Part shown: one piece after another, positions 57,496 to 64,000 of the stretch
How the letters are laid out: the number at the start of each line of letters is the position of its first letter
Position numbering within the stretch: the first letter of the stretch is position 1
DNA from: Terrimonas ginsenosidimutans
GTDB taxonomy: Bacteria > Bacteroidota > Bacteroidia > Chitinophagales > Chitinophagaceae
DNA length: 64,000 nt
Reading direction: 5' to 3'
Assembly: GCF_022012415.1 (NCBI RefSeq)
Contig: NZ_JAKLTR010000002.1
Span: 590,631-654,630, forward strand
The notes under the pieces: model-generated
What the model saw: only the letters and a program-made list of their open reading frames with translations
The model's database searches: none
Told to the model about the DNA's origin: nothing
Program-made: the position numbers and the translations under genes

Positions 57496-58430
57496 AGAAT
57501 ATCCAGGGGAAGCCGGGTTTATTCACCCCCAGGGACCTATTGATCACCACACTCCTTTCCGCAGCATATCTTTTGTTATCTGCAATACTTGTTGGGTTTA
57601 AATCCGACCAGGTATTTCTTGTCGTGTTATTCAATGGCTTGTATTATGCTTCCGGATATACAAGAAAGTTCATCATCGGCTTTTCAGTTTTTATAGTTTA
57701 CTGGATCCTGTTTGACTACATGAAAGCATTCCCCAATTATCTTTTTGCGGACGTGCATACCGGTAGTCTTCATGCAGCGGAAAAAGCTTTATTCGGGATC
57801 CGTTATGGGAATGAAATACTTACGCCAAACGAATTTTTCCTCCTGCATACGAACAACGCGCTTGATATCATGAGCGGGTTGTTCTATCTCTGCTGGATCC
57901 CTGTGCCGCTGGCCTTCGGGACATATCTGTTCTTCACCAACCGCCGGCTCTTCCTCCAGTTCAGCTTTGCATTTGTGATAGTGAACCTTGTAGGATTTAT
58001 CGGCTACTACACCTACCCTGCGGCACCGCCGTGGTATATACAGGAACATGGATTGATCGCTGACCTCAATACACCCGGCAGTACAGCCGGTCTTGATCGC
58101 TTTGACGACTACTTCGATGTAAACATTTTCCAATCGATCTATGCAAAAAGCTCTAACGTTTTTGCCGCGATGCCCTCGCTTCATTCAGCCTATCCGCTGA
58201 TCGTGGTGTATTATGGTTTCAAAAAGAAGATCGGTTATTTCAACATTGTGTTCATGGCAGTGACAGTGGGCATCTGGTTTGCCGCTGTGTATACAAGCCA
58301 TCACTATGTACTTGATGTGCTGGCGGGAATTCTTTGCGCCGTGATCGGAATATGGTTGTTTGATAAGGTGATCATGAAGAACCGCGGATTTAACCGGTTT
58401 GTGGATGCGTACTACAAAAAGATCAGCTGA
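57492..58430 (+). CDS. PAP2-family membrane enzyme, candidate inositol-phosphorylceramide synthase
   Basis: A 312-residue protein with about six membrane helices. Three motifs are in order: YPAAPPWY (residues 175-182), PSLHSAY with H231, and SHHYVLDVLAG with H270/H271 and D275. The PSLHS and HxxxD motifs are those of the PAP2 phosphatase/transferase fold; the APPWY motif is shared with the AUR1-type inositol-phosphorylceramide synthases. The reaction is likely transfer of inositol phosphate from phosphatidylinositol to ceramide (inference). Coupled by a 4-bp overlap to the hydroxylase, it is the last operon gene. Confidence 0.82.
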   Translation: MKNIQGKPGLFTPRDLLITTLLSAAYLLLSAILVGFKSDQVFLVVLFNGLYYASGYTRKFIIGFSVFIVYWILFDYMKAFPNYLFADVHTGSLHAAEKALFGIRYGNEILTPNEFFLLHTNNALDIMSGLFYLCWIPVPLAFGTYLFFTNRRLFLQFSFAFVIVNLVGFIGYYTYPAAPPWYIQEHGLIADLNTPGSTAGLDRFDDYFDVNIFQSIYAKSSNVFAAMPSLHSAYPLIVVYYGFKKKIGYFNIVFMAVTVGIWFAAVYTSHHYVLDVLAGILCAVIGIWLFDKVIMKNRGFNRFVDAYYKKIS

Positions 58431-58501
58431 GCTGCACAGGGCTATGCAATGCAATGTCTTTTGGTTGAGCAGATAACATGGGGTCATCCCGGCCACTCAA
58501 C

Positions 58502-58853
58502 GTCATTAAGGAATCTTCATTTTTTCGTGTAGTGCGTGAAGTCAGGTTGGCGTAAGGGCCTCTCTAAATCTCCCCCTTCAGGCTAGCGTGTACCCATAAG
58601 TATTTGAATGGCGTAGGGGAACGCGACGGACGCGGCGATACGCAACGCGCGCGGCGAATACAACGTCTGCTATGGCTGTTTCCGCTGCGTACGTCGCGTA
58701 TCGCCGCGTCCGCCGCGTTCCCCTACGCCATTAAGCTATCAAGAAATTATTCGGTCATATAAAAGGGAAAATGTGGGTACACGGCAGCCCGAAGGGGAGA
58801 TTTAGAGGGGGCATTACCCCAGTATAGAAAAAGAAGTTTCTTAACCTAATGAC
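58502..58853. mobile_element. MITE-like palindromic element, family F copy 1
   Basis: About 352 bp with imperfect terminal inverted repeats near 95 bp, ending GTCATTA / TAATGAC. The core has near-perfect 37-bp arms at 58607-58643 and 58696-58732 (one mismatch), rich in CGCGGCG-type units with period about 9. It has no coding potential. A second copy in inverted orientation starts at 63833. The region 58431-58501 and 58854-59010 holds nothing else that I can recognise. Confidence 0.8.
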
Positions 58854-59010
58854 ATAGCCCGCCCGGTGAAACAGAGCGGGAGGAGATGGGCTTGAAGCAA
58901 CATTTTGAACGTAGCAAATGAAAACTCATTCAATATCGTAAACGACAATGCTATGCAATAGTTGGAGAATAGATAGCTTTCTCTTAATTTGATCTTATAT
59001 AATTGCCATT

Positions 59011-59970
59011 ATGAAGATCATTGCCACCTCTATGCTTGCTTTTGCTTTTATAGCGCAGGTAAACGCGCAAAAAACGGAGCAATTTCTATCCTACGGTCTT
59101 CGACCTACAAAAGAAGCGCCTTATTATACCAGTGTAAAAGAGCCCCGCGATGGTAAATGGTACCGGGAAGTTTTTTCTGCGCGTACAAATAAACTGATTA
59201 CAAAAGGACTGTTCCGCGATGAGGAATGCACTGTCAGGGAGGGAGAACATATATGGTATTATGAAGGAGGTAAGCTTCGTTATATCTACCATTTCAACAA
59301 TGGTGTAAAGGACGGCATCTGGCTGAATTATCACGAGAACGGGCAGTTGCAGGATTCATCTTTCTATACTAATGGCATCCGGACAGGCATTGCGCTTGGT
59401 TGGAATAATGAAGGAAATCTGTCGGATTCGTTCAACCTCGATAAACAGGGAACCGGCCGGTATTACAGTTGGTATAAGGGAGCTGAACACCAGCCAATGA
59501 TCGAAGGATACATTCAGTCAGATACGATACGGACTGGCAGGTGGACCTATTTCTACCCTGGTGGAAAGATCCGCGCGTCTGTGCAGTATGAGAACAACAG
59601 GATCGTTGACGAAAAATGCAAGTGCTATGACGAGCAGGGCAAAGACATTGCAGCAGAGCTTTGCACAGAGCGCGAAGCCACATTTAAAGAAGGTGACGGC
59701 GCGTGGCGCAGCTATGTCCAGCAGAAGTTAAACCCCCAGGTTCCTATCAGCAAAGGTGCTAAGGCTGGTGTATATACGGTCCTGATCCAGTTCGTTGTTG
59801 CCACTGATGGAAATGTCAAAGAACTCAAACCTTTAACGAATTTCGGCTTTGGAATGGAGCAGGAAGCGATGAGGGTGATCCGGAGTTCACCGAAGTGGAA
59901 TCCGGCAGTACAGTTTGGCCGGAATGTAAATGCTTACCGCCTGCAGCCGATCTCGTTTTCTATTAATTAA
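59011..59970 (+). CDS. Secreted MORN-repeat protein with TonB-like C-terminal domain
   Basis: A 319-residue protein with a signal peptide (cleavage near VNAQ). Residues about 50-200 are a series of MORN_2-type repeats (YYEGGKLRYIYHFNNGVKDG, YHENGQLQ, YFYPGGKIR). The last ~90 residues (VPISKGAKAGVYTVLIQFVVATDGNVKELK to the end) form a TonB C-terminal-like domain with the pattern seen in energy-transducer TonB-type proteins. There is no N-terminal membrane anchor typical of TonB itself. Single gene. A structural or protein-binding role in the periplasm is likely, otherwise unknown. Confidence 0.8.
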   Translation: MKIIATSMLAFAFIAQVNAQKTEQFLSYGLRPTKEAPYYTSVKEPRDGKWYREVFSARTNKLITKGLFRDEECTVREGEHIWYYEGGKLRYIYHFNNGVKDGIWLNYHENGQLQDSSFYTNGIRTGIALGWNNEGNLSDSFNLDKQGTGRYYSWYKGAEHQPMIEGYIQSDTIRTGRWTYFYPGGKIRASVQYENNRIVDEKCKCYDEQGKDIAAELCTEREATFKEGDGAWRSYVQQKLNPQVPISKGAKAGVYTVLIQFVVATDGNVKELKPLTNFGFGMEQEAMRVIRSSPKWNPAVQFGRNVNAYRLQPISFSIN

Positions 59971-60015
59971 TACGAATTATTCTTCCCCTTTCAGAGTGGG
60001 AAAAGAGGAAAACCC

Positions 60016-60036
60016 TACATTTGCGTAACTGGTTAC
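60016..60036 (+). promoter_or_regulatory. Promoter -7 element and operator-like palindrome of the MarR gene
   Basis: TACATTTG at 60016-60023 is an exact TAnnTTTG match 30 nt before the start codon. Directly after it, GTAAC-TG-GTTAC (60025-60036) is a perfect inverted repeat with a 2-nt centre that covers the predicted transcription start, as expected for an autoregulatory MarR site. Confidence 0.6.
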
Positions 60037-60053
60037 ATAATAAACTACGTAAT

Positions 60054-60473
60054 ATGGATTTCTTTAATCGTGTTGGTAAGCTTGCCCTCGGCAGCCGGAT
60101 GAGGATCTTAACAGAAAAGATGGTTGCTGATGCGTCCCGGATCTATGAGATGTACGATGTTGCGCTGAATCCCAAATGGTTTCCTGTATTTTATTTACTC
60201 GCGGAAGATGGCGATAAGGCCATCACGGAGATCGCCCGGGAGATCGGTCATTCACACGCATCGGTCAGTAAGATCATCGCAGAGATGTCCGGGAACGGTA
60301 TCGTGACGGAGAAAAAAGATAAAGCTGACGCCCGCCGTACGGTCGCATCCCTCTCAAAAAAAGGAAGAGAAATCTCTGTGAAGATCCAGGATCAGTATCT
60401 TGATATCAATAGTGCCGTCGATGAATTGTCATCACAGGCCACCTATGACCTGTGGAAGGCGCTTGCGGAATGA
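60054..60473 (+). CDS. MarR-type winged-helix regulator (N-terminal half of a split MarR-GNAT gene)
   Basis: A 139-residue protein with a MarR winged helix: ITEIAREIGHSHASVSKIIAEM is the recognition region, followed by the wing (VTEKKDKADARRTVASLSKKG). The ATG at 60054 is preferred over the upstream TTG. The frame stops at a TGA (60471-60473) and continues open in the same frame into the GNAT domain. In many Bacteroidota these two domains are one protein of about 310-330 residues, so this is probably the N-terminal half of an interrupted gene. Confidence 0.8.
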   Translation: MDFFNRVGKLALGSRMRILTEKMVADASRIYEMYDVALNPKWFPVFYLLAEDGDKAITEIAREIGHSHASVSKIIAEMSGNGIVTEKKDKADARRTVASLSKKGREISVKIQDQYLDINSAVDELSSQATYDLWKALAE

Positions 60474-60509
60474 GAATACCTGCTTGAACAAAAGTCATTA
60501 TTCGAACGG

Positions 60510-61055
60510 GTGCAGGAACATCGCAAGCGCCGCGAAAGCAAAAATGTAGAGATCGTCGACTACAAACCAGCATACCGGAAAGCATTCCGCGACATGAATG
60601 AAGAATGGATCTCACGTTATTTTAAAATGGAAGCTGCGGATTATAAGGCATTGGATAATCCCAAAGGTTATATACTCGATAAAGGAGGATTTATCCTTGT
60701 CGCACTTTATAACGGAGAACCCGCTGGCGTATGTGCACTGGTGAAGATGAATGATCCTGATTTTGATTTTGAGCTGGCAAAGATGGCGGTATCGCCGAAG
60801 TTCCAGGGGCATCATATCGGTTATAAATTGGGCCTTGCTGCCATTGAAAAAGCAAAATCAGAAGGCGCTTCGCGGATATATCTTGAAAGCAATACGTTAT
60901 TAAAACCGGCTATCCGGTTGTATGATAAGCTGGGGTTTGTAAAACTTACCGGGCGCCCCTCCCCTTATGAGCGTTGTAATATCCAGATGGAGCTGGCAAT
61001 AAAAGAACAGCCGTCGAAGGCCCCTGGTTCTAAAACCCGGATTAAGCGCTCGTGA
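60510..61055 (+). CDS. GNAT N-acetyltransferase domain (C-terminal half of a split MarR-GNAT gene)
   Basis: A 181-residue GNAT domain in the same frame as the MarR part. Motif A is ELAKMAVSPKFQGHHIG, with further conserved YLESNTLLKPAIRLYDKLGF. The first possible start is a GTG at 60510; the 12 codons between the TGA and that GTG (EYLLEQKSLFER) read as the normal linker helix of the fusion. No ribosome-binding site or spacing supports a new start. The substrate is unknown. It may be translated only by readthrough, by internal initiation, or not at all. Confidence 0.75.
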   Translation: MQEHRKRRESKNVEIVDYKPAYRKAFRDMNEEWISRYFKMEAADYKALDNPKGYILDKGGFILVALYNGEPAGVCALVKMNDPDFDFELAKMAVSPKFQGHHIGYKLGLAAIEKAKSEGASRIYLESNTLLKPAIRLYDKLGFVKLTGRPSPYERCNIQMELAIKEQPSKAPGSKTRIKRS

Positions 61056-61077
61056 CGGATGTGGCGGGTTGTTCTTC

Positions 61078-61869
61078 TCAGAACTGCCATTCCAGTCCAA
61101 TCAGGGCTGTAATTGCGTTTAAAGGGTATTTATGATGAAGATAGATCGGTTCTGGTGTTGGCTGCATTCCGGGGCCCGGGCCCGGACCACCAGTGATCGG
61201 ATATATTATCTGTGTCCCTTTTGCCTTAGCTCCAAAGTATGTGACATCAAAGAGAAGGGAGAGTTGTTGTCCTATTTTATAACCGAGTCCTGCATTTGCC
61301 TGGTAGGCAAATGCAGTTGAGAGGTCAACATCGTAATCGTACCTGGAAGTCAACGCCGACTGACCTGGCTGCGCAGAGTGTTCATTTTTGTATGAGGGTA
61401 CTGATGTGTTCGTGATGCCAGCGGCAATACCTGTTCTGAAAGACAGCTTATTTCCGACAGGCAGATGGAGTGATGGTCCCGCCAGTAACTTTATTACCTC
61501 CCATCGCTCTGATTTCAGTTTTGTTTTCCCCGGACCGTAAAGCATATCATATAGCTCCTGGGCCTTGTCGGTATCACGGTTATATTTCGAGATCCCTCCT
61601 TTCAGCGTTATAAAAAATCCGTGAGAGATGCGGGCATTGATCTGCAGGTTTGTATTTAGTCCGGGCCTGGCAGCGCCATTCTCGTTCGGCATTGCGTTGA
61701 TTGGCTGGAATTCTTTTCCAGCGAATTTTCCTGTCGGGAATGCTACTCCGGTTGTTAATGCGACGGAAAATGGTGATTTCTGTGCGAATAGAAAGCTTGC
61801 CGAAAACAGACAGGCCAGTAAGAAAAAGCATCTCCCGGCGGTTTTGAAACGTTTGTGTGTGGAAGTCAT
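61078..61869 (-). CDS. Outer-membrane beta-barrel protein
   Basis: A 263-residue secreted protein: signal peptide (cleavage near FLFAQ), then alternating strands with Gly, aromatic and polar residues (PFSVALTTGVAFPTG, GFFITLKGGISKYNR, NAITALIGLEWQF). It ends in the aromatic residue Phe, as outer-membrane barrel proteins do. A Pro/Gly-rich surface loop (GGPGPGPGMQPTPEP) lies near residue 230. The family is that of small OmpA-like or porin-like barrels of Bacteroidota. It is convergent with the GNAT half-gene, 22 bp away. Confidence 0.82.
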   Translation of the reverse strand: MTSTHKRFKTAGRCFFLLACLFSASFLFAQKSPFSVALTTGVAFPTGKFAGKEFQPINAMPNENGAARPGLNTNLQINARISHGFFITLKGGISKYNRDTDKAQELYDMLYGPGKTKLKSERWEVIKLLAGPSLHLPVGNKLSFRTGIAAGITNTSVPSYKNEHSAQPGQSALTSRYDYDVDLSTAFAYQANAGLGYKIGQQLSLLFDVTYFGAKAKGTQIIYPITGGPGPGPGMQPTPEPIYLHHKYPLNAITALIGLEWQF

Positions 61870-61976
61870 GGTAAGGTTGAGTTTTGGTTAAATACAGCAC
61901 TGGCGTGTATTTAATGGGGTGTGGACAAGGCGGGATTATCAAACGTTGCACGTTTTGATTATTTCGGTTGTAATTT

Positions 61977-62008
61977 TTTGGTTTTCATGATAGAAATCCT
62001 GATCTTTG
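61977..62008 (+). promoter_or_regulatory. Candidate promoter of tRNA-Lys
   Basis: TTTG (61977-61980), 20-nt spacer, then GATCTTTG (62001-62008), one base off the TAnnTTTG consensus. The tRNA gene starts 20 nt later. Confidence 0.55.
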
Positions 62009-62028
62009 CCTCCCTTTTTTAAGGAAAT

Positions 62029-62101
62029 GATTCCGTAGCTCAGTTGGTAGAGCAATACACTTTTAATGTATGGGCCCTGGGTTCGAGTCCCAGCGGGATC
62101 A
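62029..62101 (+). tRNA. tRNA-Lys (anticodon TTT)
   Basis: A complete 73-nt cloverleaf: acceptor GATTCCG / CGGGATC, D arm GCTCAGTTGGTAGAGC, anticodon stem ATACA / TGTAT with loop CTTTTAA (anticodon TTT), 5-nt variable loop GGGCC, T arm CTGGG-TTCGAGT-CCCAG, discriminator A at 62101. CCA is not encoded. Confidence 0.98.
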
Positions 62102-62102
62102 C

Positions 62103-62133
62103 AAAAACTTCGAACATTCTGTTCGGAGTTTTT
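62103..62133 (+). terminator. Terminator of tRNA-Lys
   Basis: Stem AAAAACTTCGAAC / GTTCGGAGTTTTT with one wobble and loop ATTCT, ending in five T, directly after the tRNA. Confidence 0.9.
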
Positions 62134-62439
62134 CTATAATAGAATTGATGCGAGGTTGATCCCATCAAAAAAGCGGGAGTTACATCGGAGGGACCACAGT
62201 GAATGAACTAAGCCGTTCATTCTTTTGCTTCTTATCCGCTAGCGCGGATCTCTTTATGTTTATCTTTTTCAGGAAGATAGTTATTCCAAAAACAAATCAC
62301 CATATTCCTGCTAAGAAAGCACCCCTCAGAGAACGGATGATATGAAGCAATTGCAAAATTTCCTCCGATGATCAGCCAGATCAGAACCTTTAATTTAATC
62401 CCTGGACCTTTCTTGTCCCTTCACCTGACCACTAACCCC
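62134..62439. other. Intergenic region after tRNA-Lys
   Basis: About 306 bp without a recognisable gene, repeat or strong hairpin. Confidence 0.5.
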
Positions 62440-63654
62440 TCACTTCCGCAACGGCTGCCATTTCAAATAAGTCGCCGACCGCCACACCCACTCCACCGGA
62501 CCAAAGCGAAAATACCGCATCCAGATATGGCTGAAGGCCACCTGGAACAGGTAAATACCCACTGCTATCAGTGAAAGCCTGGCAGGGCCGATCTTTGCTT
62601 CCATTCCCATTCCATAACCCATAAAGATGAACACGCAAATAAGCGATTGCAGAAGATAATTCGTCAGTGCCATCTGTCCCAATGGTGCAAAAACCATCAG
62701 CCTTTTTCTCCACTCCTGCTTTTCAAAAAGCAGCGCAAAGCCGGCTGCATAGAAAAGGCAAAGTGCTGGTACGCCGAATGCATATACCATTGGCTGAATG
62801 ATGCCGAGCGGTTCAAGCTCGTAATATGAACCCTTTGTCATCATCACAGCCAGGATAATATTACAGGGGATTCCGATCACGGCACCAAGGACCATCACTT
62901 TGCGTATCAGTGGGCGATTCTCCTGCACTTTTGCATAGATGGTATGTCGGGCAATGTAAAAGCCGATCAGGAACATGGCCAGCACCCGGAAGAAGCGGCC
63001 GGTGAAGAGAAGGTCGGGGTAACGCCCGATCACCAGTCCGCCCATGTTCATCTTCATGATATCTGGATAATATCCTCTGCGATAGGTGTCGATCACGATA
63101 TCAAAGAAAGAGGGACCTTCAGGCGGAGGCGCGGGAGCTGGTGGGTTAGCCAGATGAACGCCCAGCATGATCGCATACTGGATCACCGGAAGTATCATCA
63201 TGAATATCGCCATGCGCAATACCGTCTTATCTGTGGAATTACGGAACAGTAACAGGAAGACCGCAGTGATGGCGTACACGGTAAGGATATCGCCTACAAA
63301 TAAAAACACCGCGTGCAGCAGTCCGAGAATGAACATGATCAGCAGCCGTCTTGAAAACCGTGGCAGGAACTTACTGTCCTGCAGGGCTGATCTTTGCATC
63401 TGCAGCCCAAAGCCAATCCCGAAAAGCATGGAGAACAGGGAATAGAATTTACCATCGATCAGGAAGTGCTCGATCCATTCAACCACGGTGTCTTCAGGAA
63501 AAGTGCCGAGGGCATGGTGGCCTTGTTCAGACAACAGGAAATATCCTGAATGGATGGGCATGTTTGCAAAAAGAATACCTAACAAAGCAAAGCCTCGTAG
63601 GGCATCCAGCAATGAATGACGTTCTGAAGAGTTGGTGGGCTGAATCGTGGACAT
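62440..63654 (-). CDS. DUF418 family membrane protein
   Basis: A 404-residue protein with about nine to ten membrane helices. The N-terminal SLLDALRGFALLGILFAN is the usual DUF418 signature, and the C-terminal LTNYLLQSLICVFIFMGYG and RFGPVEWVWRSATYLKWQPLR complete the family pattern. A Pro/Ala-rich loop (NPPAPAPPPEGPS) lies near residue 175. DUF418 proteins are related to membrane acyltransferases, but the substrate is unknown. Single gene, minus strand. Confidence 0.9.
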   Translation of the reverse strand: MSTIQPTNSSERHSLLDALRGFALLGILFANMPIHSGYFLLSEQGHHALGTFPEDTVVEWIEHFLIDGKFYSLFSMLFGIGFGLQMQRSALQDSKFLPRFSRRLLIMFILGLLHAVFLFVGDILTVYAITAVFLLLFRNSTDKTVLRMAIFMMILPVIQYAIMLGVHLANPPAPAPPPEGPSFFDIVIDTYRRGYYPDIMKMNMGGLVIGRYPDLLFTGRFFRVLAMFLIGFYIARHTIYAKVQENRPLIRKVMVLGAVIGIPCNIILAVMMTKGSYYELEPLGIIQPMVYAFGVPALCLFYAAGFALLFEKQEWRKRLMVFAPLGQMALTNYLLQSLICVFIFMGYGMGMEAKIGPARLSLIAVGIYLFQVAFSHIWMRYFRFGPVEWVWRSATYLKWQPLRK

Positions 63655-63832
63655 GCAGTTGATTTTAGTGCGTGGTGCGTGGTTGTAATTGTAGATAGTC
63701 GTGCGGTTTGAAAGTATTTATAAAATCTGATATAATAAAAAATCGGGGATACCACGAAGGGGGGATTTTTGGTTGGGGGCGCAGACCAGAACTGTCAGGT
63801 TATCGGTTTATCAGGGTTGCCCCAGCCGGGCT
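63655..63832. other. Upstream region of the DUF418 gene
   Basis: About 180 bp that should hold the promoter of the DUF418 gene. No exact TAnnTTTG is seen; TACTTTC near 63705-63715 (minus strand) is a weak candidate. Confidence 0.4.
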
Positions 63833-64000
63833 GTCATTAAGTTAAGAAACTTCTTTTTCGTAGGCTGGCGTAAGGGCCCCCTCTAAATCTCATGAAATTT
63901 CTTTGATAAGCGACTTGAAGTCTCCCCTGAAGGGCTGCCGTGTACCCACATTTTTCCTTTTATATGACCGAATAATTTCTTGATAGCTTGATGGCATAAA
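63833..64000. mobile_element. MITE-like palindromic element, family F copy 2 (cut by window end)
   Basis: The sequence from GTCATTAAG onward matches, in inverted orientation, the right half of copy 1 (the part ending at 58853) through GGGCTGCCGTGTACCCAC and the A+T-rich stretch to the start of the 37-bp core. It differs by a 31-bp insertion after CTCTAAATCT (63881-63890), flanked by TCTC on both sides. The element continues past base 64000. Confidence 0.8.

Noticed and set aside
50685..58430. The lipid operon as a phosphatidylglycerol pathway (pgsA/pgpA)
   Set aside because: PgpA- and PgsA-type families alone would allow it, but inositol-phosphate synthase, SPT and the AUR1-like motif in the same operon point to inositol lipid instead.
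58607..58732. The G+C-rich 37-bp palindrome as a replication origin or dif site
   Set aside because: It lacks DnaA boxes and XerCD-like arms, sits within a repeated element, and a second copy exists 5 kb away.
60471..60473. TGA in the MarR-GNAT gene as a selenocysteine codon
   Set aside because: No SECIS-like hairpin is evident after it, the position is a linker helix and not an active site, and a nonsense change or error is simpler.

Overview
The window is a chromosomal segment from a member of the Bacteroidota, most likely of the Chitinophagaceae/Chitinophaga type (inference). Evidence: TAnnTTTG-type -7 promoter elements with few Shine-Dalgarno sites, several families typical of the phylum (DUF5686, DUF4833, DUF6249, DUF5009, TlpA proteins with a long N-terminal region, S9 peptidases with secretion signals), a five-helix SdhC of the b558 type, and a bacterial sphingolipid locus. 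No phage, transposase, CRISPR array or rRNA operon is seen. One tRNA gene (Lys, anticodon TTT) is present.

Layout. 1-3.3 kb: 3' part of gyrA and a secreted TPR protein. 3.5-6.3 kb: GrpB-family protein and a lipoprotein prolyl oligopeptidase. 6.5-10.3 kb: sdhC-sdhA-sdhB (read on the minus strand). 10.5-16.4 kb: a small unknown gene, then thrA-thrB-thrC behind a Thr/Ile-rich leader peptide. 16.4-18.1 kb: murQ and a MurK/GlcNAc-kinase-like gene (cell-wall sugar salvage). 18.3-31.6 kb: CtpA-type protease, ECF sigma factor with a candidate anti-sigma factor, HEAT/POTRA-like protein, cystathionine beta-synthase, BtuF-like protein, a cryptic kinase-fold protein, class II aldolase, DUF5009 protein, bestrophin. 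31.7-38.8 kb: S9 peptidase, TlpA-like thioredoxin, accD, smpB, unknown secreted protein. 38.9-45.6 kb (minus strand): parE, DUF1835, glyoxalase-like, parC, mgtC. 46.2-58.4 kb: an AraC-type regulator followed by an eleven-gene, mostly overlapping operon. 59-64 kb: MORN/TonB protein, MarR-GNAT locus split by an in-frame TGA, beta-barrel protein, tRNA-Lys, DUF418 protein.

The most interesting system is the 47.3-58.4 kb operon. It joins, in one translationally coupled unit, serine palmitoyltransferase, a GNAT-type candidate ceramide synthase, an SDR-type candidate 3-ketosphinganine/ketoceramide reductase, myo-inositol-phosphate synthase, a PgpA-fold phosphatase, a GtrA membrane protein, a large DUF5686 outer-membrane protein, a CDP-alcohol phosphotransferase (candidate phosphatidylinositol-phosphate synthase), DUF4833, an FA2H-like lipid hydroxylase and a PAP2 enzyme with an inositol-phosphorylceramide-synthase-like APPWY motif. 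Read together, this is a candidate complete route to hydroxylated inositol-phosphoceramides, with possible export functions. Two 9-bp direct repeats spaced 21 bp apart lie between the AraC gene and the operon.

A second theme is non-coding. Many intergenic spaces hold palindromic elements whose arms are short tandem units (period 7, 8 or 9 nt). At least six sequence families share this architecture, including two copies of a roughly 350-bp MITE-like element.
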